Shown here: positions 59,206-64,000 of the stretch, piece after piece
How positions within the stretch are numbered: position 1 is the first letter of the stretch
Layout of the letters: each line of letters opens with the position of its first letter
Assembly: GCA_002305925.1 (NCBI GenBank)
Contig: DBRL01000017.1
Span: forward strand, 2,810-66,809
Direction: 5' to 3'
Origin: Candidatus Peregrinibacteria bacterium UBA1369
GTDB taxonomy: Bacteria; Patescibacteriota; Gracilibacteria; UBA1369
Length of the DNA stretch: 64,000 nucleotides
Notes under the pieces: model-generated
Told to the model about the DNA's origin: nothing
Seen by the model: the letters and a program-made list of their open reading frames with translations, nothing else
The model's database searches: none
Program-made: the position numbers and the translations under genes

Positions 59206-59294
59206 CTGGGATAAAAGAAGTTTTCGGAGTGAAACGGAGAAAATTTGGGAAAATTGCGAGCCGAGCAATTTTCCTTTTATCCCTTGTTATATGA
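59195..59294 (-). repeat. attC-like recombination site (first cassette end)
   Basis: A 100-base imperfect palindrome. The outer arms TCATATAAC (59195-59203) and GTTATATGA (59286-59294) pair perfectly over nine bases. Unequal spacers (ATCT and TT) follow, then perfect 10-base inner arms GGGATAAAAG (59208-59217) and CTTTTATCCC (59274-59283). The inner region carries its own hairpin (GAAAATTGC / GCAATTTTC). The order R-spacer-L-variable end-L-spacer-R is that of attC. The minus-strand R' end reads GTTATATGAAAT. Confidence 0.75.
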
Positions 59295-59348
59295 CCCGAA
59301 CGAAACGAAGTGTAGTGAGAGCGCAGCGTGGTGCGGAGTGAAACGGAG
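59225..59348. repeat. 15-base direct repeat near the first attC-like site
   Basis: CGGAGTGAAACGGAG occurs exactly at 59225-59239 (inside the palindrome) and at 59334-59348 (between it and the gene). It suggests duplication of part of the site during cassette formation. Confidence 0.55.
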
Positions 59349-59349
59349 C

Positions 59350-60201
59350 AAGTTGGTTTATCTGGCGTCCAACACTATTGAGCAGGACTTTTGATTTTCC
59401 AGCCATCAATATTGAATCCACCCATTTTATCAAGAACATGATTTGTTAATTTTTGATACTCTTTTATCATTTTAGATTTATCTTTAATATTGATGGCGTT
59501 CACATACATTTTTACAAATTCATCGTCTGGGAAATTGCTTACATGATATTTTTTCTTGTCTTTTTCATTTACAAGAAAACGTCTTAATTTATGTACAGGC
59601 ATAGAATCAAATTGCAAAAATTTCGCATAAGTTTCAAACAAATCATTTAAGTCATTATAGAAAACAAAAAAGAATTCTTCACTATCTGATTCAAAAACTT
59701 CTTCTAAATTATCGAGCATATCCCAAATATGATATTTTGCCAATTCAATTTGAATTTTGTTTTGCTTAGGATATTTTTTGACAAGATATTTTCTAGAATC
59801 TTTTATTAATTGCTTTAACTCTCCTGTCTTGTCAAAAAGCACTTTTCCTGTGCAAAACATATGAGCATTAATTCTTCTTCTTTGCTTATAATCCTCTTCA
59901 GCATATTCATAATGCTTTTTTGCGGGATTGGCAAAATATTCAATCAAAATTCCATCGATAATTTCATTACCTCTTTCCCTCCAAGAAGTTTTTGAATCTA
60001 AAATAATATGAATATCAATATCCGAATGTTTGCTGGGATTTCCTGTAATAAAACTTCCGCAAACAATCGCACCTGTTACTTCTTTTTTGTTTTCCCACTT
60101 TTTAAGAAATTTTTGCAAAGCAATTTCCCATTTTTCCATCTTAATCATAAGTCCTGCTTTTAAATATATAAATGTTTTTACGCATTAGCCAGATAAACCA
60201 A
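59350..60201. repeat. Terminal inverted repeats within cassette 1
   Basis: The flanks of cassette gene 1 carry two inverted blocks: TTGGTTTATCTGGC (near 59353-59366) with its complement GCCAGATAAACCAA (near 60188-60201), and AGCAGGACTT (near 59380-59389) with its complement just before the start codon (near 60151-60160). They would fold the cassette transcript or strand back on itself, or mark an older mobile element inside the cassette. Confidence 0.6.
59375..60148 (-). CDS. Cassette gene 1: nucleotidyltransferase-domain protein (aminoglycoside-adenylyltransferase-like)
   Basis: 257 residues, Lys/Asn/Ile-rich and very AT-rich compared with its surroundings. The Pol-beta-type nucleotidyltransferase motif is GAIVCGSFITGNPSKHSDID: Gly-Ser, then the Asp-x-Asp metal site (about residues 32-47). 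A third acidic residue may be in IIDGILIEYFA. A helical C-terminal domain follows, as in kanamycin/streptomycin nucleotidyltransferases and in defence or toxin NTases. The substrate is unknown. A good AGGA lies three bases before the ATG at 60146-60148. The gene lies between the attI-like junction and the first attC-like site. Confidence 0.85.
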   Translation of the reverse strand: MIKMEKWEIALQKFLKKWENKKEVTGAIVCGSFITGNPSKHSDIDIHIILDSKTSWRERGNEIIDGILIEYFANPAKKHYEYAEEDYKQRRRINAHMFCTGKVLFDKTGELKQLIKDSRKYLVKKYPKQNKIQIELAKYHIWDMLDNLEEVFESDSEEFFFVFYNDLNDLFETYAKFLQFDSMPVHKLRRFLVNEKDKKKYHVSNFPDDEFVKMYVNAINIKDKSKMIKEYQKLTNHVLDKMGGFNIDGWKIKSPAQ

Positions 60202-60203
60202 TT

Positions 60204-60226
60204 TCATATAACTCCCCGCAGGGGAG
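60204..60226 (-). repeat. attI-like simple recombination site
   Basis: The minus strand reads CTCCCC-TGC-GGGGAG followed at once by TTATATGAAAT: the core GTTATATGAAA shared with both attC-like sites, but without a matching second R arm upstream. A simple site at the recombinase-proximal end of the array is what attI is in integrons. A 6-bp hairpin with a 3-base loop abuts the core. Confidence 0.6.
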
Positions 60227-60564
60227 GTGTTTGTGGGATAGAGAGGGCTGTGGCTATTCTAGGCGAAATGTGTGTGGAGGGGAAGAGGAGGCGGGGAGTT
60301 GGTGGGATTTGAGGGGAGGGAAGATGGTGGCGATTGAGGTTAGGTGAGCTTTGGCTGGGTATGGTGGGGGGCGGTGACATGGGATACGCTCAGGTTGGGC
60401 ATGGTGGGAGAGGCGAGACAAGCCCAGGTTAGGCCTGGTGGGATTCGGCTTGGCTTGGATCGTTCGCTCTGGTCATGGTAGGTAGGGGGCATGATGCAAA
60501 GTAGGTTTTTTCAGGTTCTGTTCAGAAACGACCTGTAGGCTTTGGCTGTGCTTATTTGTATTTC
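60227..60564. other. G-rich spacer with degenerate direct repeats before the recombinase
   Basis: 338 bases with no gene and a very strong excess of G over C on the plus strand. Three degenerate copies of about 21 bases, centred on GG(T/C)ATGGTGGG or GGCCTGGTGGG, start near 60351, 60391 and 60425. A canonical G-quadruplex motif (four G3+ runs, loops 7, 6 and 1) lies at 60293-60320. In integrons this interval holds the attI accessory binding repeats and the cassette promoter. Confidence 0.5.
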
Positions 60565-61383
60565 ATGCATATACCGATTTATTTAAAGAAGGCATCGGAT
60601 GAGATCAGGCTGCGTGGTTACAGCGACAAGACGCTTAAGTCCTACACCGCCTGTCTGCGCGATTATCTGGAAAGTGTGCCTCACGCCATTAATTGGGCCA
60701 ATGAACGGGCTATCAAGTCCTATCTTTTGGCCAAGCACGATCAGGGCTATTCGCCCCAGACCGTCAATCTCTATCTCAACGCCATCAAGTTTTTTTACCG
60801 TTATGTGGTGATGCGGAAATTTCCCTCAGGCATTGCTTTTGCCAAGAAAACGCAGAAAATTCCCGTCGTTTTTGAGCACGCGGAAATTATTATCCTGCTG
60901 CGCAATATCAAGAACCTCAAGCATCAGTTGATGATTTCCCTGGCCTATGGCGCCGGTCTGCGGGTTAGCGAACTGGTCAGTCTCAAGTTGCGCGATATAG
61001 ACTTTAATTCGAAAACAATTCGTATAACCAGGGGAAAAGGTGGGAAACAGCGAAATACTTTGTTGCCAGAAAAGCTGATAGTTCATCTAAAAAGATATTG
61101 CCTTGGAAAATCCTATGGGGACCTGGTCTTTGAAAGCGAAAGAGGTGGCAAAATGACAACGCGGACGGCGCAAATGGTCTTTGCCAGAGCGCTAAAGCGG
61201 TCGGGGATTGCCAAGCCGGCGAGTCTTCATTCTCTGCGGCACAGTTTTGCCACGCATCTTTTGCAGTCCGGGGTCAGTATTCGTTATGTGCAGGAGTTGT
61301 TGGGGCACAGCAGCATCAAAACCACCCAGCTTTATACCAAAGTACATGCGGCTGACCTGGTCAGTATCAAAAGCCCTTTGTAG
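60565..61383 (+). CDS. Tyrosine recombinase (XerC/D-like, integron-integrase position)
   Basis: 272 residues. An N-terminal SAM-like core-binding domain (about 1-95; RGYSDKTLKSYTACLRDYLE) is followed by the catalytic domain. Residues of the active site: R133 (GAGLRVSEL), K158 (RGKGGKQR), H222 and R225 (LHSLRHSFATHLL), H248 (LLGHSSIKTT) and Y257 (LYTKVH). The C-terminus SIKSPL resembles the VRSPL ending of integron and related integrases. The family-specific extra domain of IntI between K158 and H222 is absent. ATG at 60565; a TTG three codons upstream. It points away from two minus-strand cassettes. It may also be the host's Xer enzyme. Confidence 0.9.
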   Translation: MHIPIYLKKASDEIRLRGYSDKTLKSYTACLRDYLESVPHAINWANERAIKSYLLAKHDQGYSPQTVNLYLNAIKFFYRYVVMRKFPSGIAFAKKTQKIPVVFEHAEIIILLRNIKNLKHQLMISLAYGAGLRVSELVSLKLRDIDFNSKTIRITRGKGGKQRNTLLPEKLIVHLKRYCLGKSYGDLVFESERGGKMTTRTAQMVFARALKRSGIAKPASLHSLRHSFATHLLQSGVSIRYVQELLGHSSIKTTQLYTKVHAADLVSIKSPL

Positions 61384-62563
61384 AATTGGCCGAGTTGATG
61401 CCGGGTGAAGTCGGATATTGATACAGATAGCACTTGATGTTCCCGTTGAAGAGCTTGCGGTTTTTGGCGGCGCGGGCGCCGAAGAGCAGTTCGAAGTGGG
61501 TGTCGGGAGTGATGATATAGAGCGAGCTGTCGCTGGTCTGGCGGAATTTTTCGCCCAGGTCGCGGTAGATGGCGGCGGCTTCCTCGGCGGTGGCCAGGCG
61601 TTCGCCGTAGGGCGGATTGGTGATGATGGTGACATTTTCCATGCGCGCGAAGTCCAGTGTGCGGAAGTCATTTTTGGCGAAATGCAAAACCTTTTCCAGA
61701 CCGGCGCGGGTGGAATTGGCCTGGGCGATTTTTACCGAGAGCGCGTCAATGTCATAGCCGTAAATCTGCAGCCGTGGGGTGGGGGCAGAGGAGTCAGGGG
61801 TGTCGAGCAAACTTTGGCTGGCGGCTTGATAGCGCAGGGCGCGCAGATCCAGCGCCTGGTACTCCGGCCAGCTGTCGAAGGCAAATTGGCGGTTCACCCC
61901 CGGGGCGATATTGAGCGCGATCATGGCGGCTTCGATCAGGATGGTGCCGCTGCCGCAAAAGGGGTCGATCAGGGTGCGGGGTTTGGCGTCTTGTGCTGTT
62001 GGCAGCCAATCGGAGAGCAAAACCATGGCTGCGGCCAGGGTTTCTTTGATTGGGGCCTGGTTTGATTCGGTGCGGTAGCCGCGTTTGTGCAGGCTTTCGC
62101 CGCTCGAGTCCAGGCTGAGCGTGCAGATGTCGTTGTGGAAGCGGGTCATGATCGAGTAGGTCGGGCCGGTTTCGGGGATTTGTGCCTGGCCGGGATGGCG
62201 GGGCTGCAGTTTTTTGACGATGCTTTTTTTGACGATGCTCTGTATGGCCGGTTCATTGTGCAGCGCGCTTCTGGTGGTGGTGCAGAGGACGGGGAAGGAG
62301 GCGCCGGGGGGGAGAATTCCAGGCCAGTTCAGGGCATTGGACTGGTCGAAAAGTTCGTCAAAGGTCCGGGCGGGGAATTCGGCCAGGCGGATGTGGACGC
62401 GGTCGGCGGTGCGCAGCCAGAGATTGGCGCGGACCAGATCGGCCGCCTCACCCTGAAAGGTCACCCGCCCGTCCTCGGTTTTGTCCACCCAGAGGCCCAG
62501 CCGTTTGATTTCCTGATAGACCAGTTTTTCCAGTCCAAAGGCGCAGGTGGCGATCAGTTGCAT
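61367..62563 (-). CDS. THUMP-domain RNA (guanine-N2) methyltransferase, RlmL/TrmN-like
   Basis: 398 residues. An N-terminal ferredoxin-like and THUMP part (MQLIATCAFGLEKLVYQEIK; about 1-160) precedes the methyltransferase domain. SAM motif I is LIDPFCGSGTILIEAAMIAL and motif IV is TIITNPPYGERL (NPPY for a base N-methylation). The layout fits RlmL N-terminal half / YpsC, acting on 23S G2445 or a tRNA guanine. The last 17 bases overlap the 3' end of the recombinase gene on the other strand. Confidence 0.92.
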   Translation of the reverse strand: MQLIATCAFGLEKLVYQEIKRLGLWVDKTEDGRVTFQGEAADLVRANLWLRTADRVHIRLAEFPARTFDELFDQSNALNWPGILPPGASFPVLCTTTRSALHNEPAIQSIVKKSIVKKLQPRHPGQAQIPETGPTYSIMTRFHNDICTLSLDSSGESLHKRGYRTESNQAPIKETLAAAMVLLSDWLPTAQDAKPRTLIDPFCGSGTILIEAAMIALNIAPGVNRQFAFDSWPEYQALDLRALRYQAASQSLLDTPDSSAPTPRLQIYGYDIDALSVKIAQANSTRAGLEKVLHFAKNDFRTLDFARMENVTIITNPPYGERLATAEEAAAIYRDLGEKFRQTSDSSLYIITPDTHFELLFGARAAKNRKLFNGNIKCYLYQYPTSPGINSANSTKGF

Positions 62564-62689
62564 GGGAAAGGGGATTGTTTAGGCAGGCCGGGGTGCCCGA
62601 AATTACTGTTATGGTGTCAGAACTTGCGAGGATTGGCAAGGCGAGAGGGGATATGTATGATGCTGGTGTTTATTAGTTAAGGTCTTTAT

Positions 62690-63478
62690 ATGATGGTTCA
62701 GCTCTTTTTGCAAAATGATCTAGCGGCTCATCTCTACTATTCATCGGAAGCGAGCACAGATGATTCTTCAATTTTAGTTGATAATTTGGTCATATTTTTC
62801 CCCGGACTGCCACAATTTGTTGATAAACGGTTTTTTCAGGATAAAGTACTAAAGAACACGGCTTATTTGTCAGTTTACTATTATGGCACTTGGTTAAGCG
62901 GTGAGACGTTTACGCCGGATACAGCTAGAAAGACAGTGAAAGACGCTATTGAGTTTGCCAGGGGAGGGAGGGGCCTTGCTACTTATAATTCAAAGTCATT
63001 TCATTGGAAATATAGAAAATTGCAGGTGTTGGGTTGCAGTTTTGCCGGAAATTCTATTATTACTTCTGGTATCAGTAAGGCTGATGTTGCCGGTATTGAA
63101 TTATATAATCCGCTTATTTACCTGGAAAATGGGGACAAAAGTCAGCTTCCGGCGTTTGATGGGGAGGCCTTTGATAATTTGAATAGGCAGTTTCTCCAAT
63201 TTATGAGAAATGGTTATTGTAACGTTTTACGTGGTATCGATTCTGAAGTTTGGAATAATTATTTTTTTGGAAAAGACCCTGCTTCCAAAATAATGATTAG
63301 TGGTGATTTGCCACAAATAAAAATTTATCAAGGGCTCGATGACACTACGTTGAATCCGGCTTGGTCTAAATATTTCTGTGAGAGTAATAAATCGATTTGT
63401 GAGTATGTGGGAGTCGAAGGTGTGGGGCATGATTTTGTGAGTGCTTATAATATTATTAATAGAAATGGGAACAATTAA
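62690..63478 (+). CDS. Alpha/beta-hydrolase-like protein
   Basis: 262 residues. The order of an alpha/beta hydrolase is visible: LVIFFPGLPQF (oxyanion side), the nucleophile elbow VLGCSFAGNSI (Ser near 117), an acid in YQGLDDTTLNP, and the His in GVEGVGHDFVSAY. No signal peptide. The substrate is unknown; esterase or peptidase action is possible. It ends inside the next gene (14-base overlap), so it may act on inositol-containing compounds. That last point is guesswork from context. Confidence 0.75.
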   Translation: MMVQLFLQNDLAAHLYYSSEASTDDSSILVDNLVIFFPGLPQFVDKRFFQDKVLKNTAYLSVYYYGTWLSGETFTPDTARKTVKDAIEFARGGRGLATYNSKSFHWKYRKLQVLGCSFAGNSIITSGISKADVAGIELYNPLIYLENGDKSQLPAFDGEAFDNLNRQFLQFMRNGYCNVLRGIDSEVWNNYFFGKDPASKIMISGDLPQIKIYQGLDDTTLNPAWSKYFCESNKSICEYVGVEGVGHDFVSAYNIINRNGNN

Positions 63479-64000
63479 CGTGGCGGTAGTTGGGTTGGGG
63501 AACTGTGCCGGTGCGCTTCTTGAGGGGTTGGAATATTATTCTGGTTCGGATAGAGAAAGAAGTGGTTTACTTTTTCCGGTCTTGGGTGGTTATGATTTGT
63601 CTGATATAGAAATTGTTTGTGCTTTTGACATATCTCAAAAGAAAATTGATAAAACAATCTCGCAAGCAGTTTATCAGTATCCCAACAATTTTAATCGAAT
63701 TCTGAGTTATGAGATAAAAAACGATGGTCCGGTATATCGGGGGCCAACTTTAGATGGAAATCCAACCCATTTGCAGATGTTTTTTGAAGAGGCGGTTGAG
63801 GTTCTGGCGGTTGATGTGGTGGATAAGTTAAAATATCATCAGGTAGATGTGGTGGTTAACCTTTTACCAACGGGGTCAAATGAAGCCACGGCGTTTTATG
63901 GAATGTGTGCGTTACAGGCACATTGTGCTTTTGTTAATTGTATTCCGTCGGTTTTTGTACAAGATGAGAAAATTCAGCATCTATTTGAGGACAAAGGTAT
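63465..64000 (+). CDS. ino1: Inositol-3-phosphate synthase, N-terminal part (gene runs off the window)
   Basis: Converts glucose-6-P to L-myo-inositol-1(3)-phosphate with NAD+, the first step of inositol lipid and osmolyte synthesis. About 178 residues are present. The NAD site is INVAVVGLGNCAGALLEGLE; RGPTLDGNPTHL, VVVNLLPTGSNEATAFYG and AHCAFVNCIPSVFVQ are the family blocks. It looks like the compact archaeal/actinobacterial form. The ATG at 63465 overlaps the end of the hydrolase-like gene. Confidence 0.93.
   Translation, partial: MGTINVAVVGLGNCAGALLEGLEYYSGSDRERSGLLFPVLGGYDLSDIEIVCAFDISQKKIDKTISQAVYQYPNNFNRILSYEIKNDGPVYRGPTLDGNPTHLQMFFEEAVEVLAVDVVDKLKYHQVDVVVNLLPTGSNEATAFYGMCALQAHCAFVNCIPSVFVQDEKIQHLFEDKG

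Noticed and set aside
59195..59294. Plain intrinsic terminator for cassette gene 1
   Set aside because: The palindrome has unequal internal spacers, no T-tract directly after the stem, and shares its outer core with two other junctions. Terminator use in addition is possible.
60565..61383. Naming the recombinase IntI
   Set aside because: The IntI-specific extra domain is not visible, so only the position and the adjacent sites argue for an integron integrase.
1..64000. CRISPR array or prophage
   Set aside because: No regularly spaced direct repeats with unique spacers, and no phage structural, terminase or cas genes, were seen.

Overview
The window looks like a stretch of a Patescibacteria (CPR) chromosome, probably of the Parcubacteria/ABY1 kind. 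This is inferred from gene content and not from a marker-gene tree. Supporting signs are a run of T4SS_pilin-type two-helix membrane proteins next to a PilT ATPase, an archaeal/eukaryotic-type prolyl-tRNA synthetase, an RNHCP-domain protein, many genes with no recognisable family, tightly packed and overlapping genes, and fermentative sugar metabolism built on phosphoketolase, transaldolase and transketolase. Base composition is balanced over most of the window and drops clearly at about 58.1-60.2 kb.

Layout. 1-8.3 kb (minus strand): the N-terminal part of secA, a polyprenyl-phosphate sugar transferase, an enlarged RNase P RNA, a TPR protein, and a likely operon RNHCP-tilS-ftsH-hsp20-galU. 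8.3-14.6 kb (plus): a type IV pilus assembly block (PilN/PilO-like proteins, PilC, three pseudopilins, a PilX-like protein). 14.6-20.5 kb (plus): two unrecognised proteins, one of 1239 residues, then metG. 20.5-31.3 kb (minus): five tandem small membrane pilin-like proteins behind pilT, a conserved hypothetical gene, the division pair sbp-ftsQ, an MgtC-type membrane protein, a histone-H1-like basic protein, an MscS channel and typA. 31.4-37.2 kb (plus): hypothetical proteins, proS, a C-rich spacer and an HNH endonuclease. 37.3-41.7 kb (mixed): a methyltransferase-like protein, a membrane-anchored nuclease-like protein, tRNA-Gly(CCC), two zinc-peptidase-like proteins, a 51-residue protein and a tRNA-dihydrouridine synthase. 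41.8-49.6 kb: a carbon module of phosphoketolase, transaldolase, glucose-6-phosphate isomerase and transketolase, with a response-regulator receiver and a LOG-family protein. 49.6-57.7 kb (minus): xthA, a flavocytochrome reductase with a cytochrome-b5-like lipoprotein, a large FG-GAP/SLH surface protein, MazG, a TspO-like protein and an anchored hypothetical protein.

58.1-61.4 kb is the most unusual region. A tyrosine recombinase on the plus strand faces away from two AT-rich single-gene cassettes on the minus strand. Each cassette ends in an attC-like imperfect palindrome, and three junctions share the same 11-base core (GTTATATGAAA on the minus strand). The third junction is an attI-like simple site beside a strongly G-rich, repeat-bearing spacer in front of the recombinase. 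This is the layout of an integron. The recombinase, however, looks like XerC/D and shows no IntI-specific insertion, so it may be a divergent integron-like system. The window ends with an RlmL-like RNA methyltransferase, an alpha/beta-hydrolase-like protein and the start of an inositol-3-phosphate synthase.

All assignments come from reading motifs by eye. No database search, folding program or composition calculation was run.
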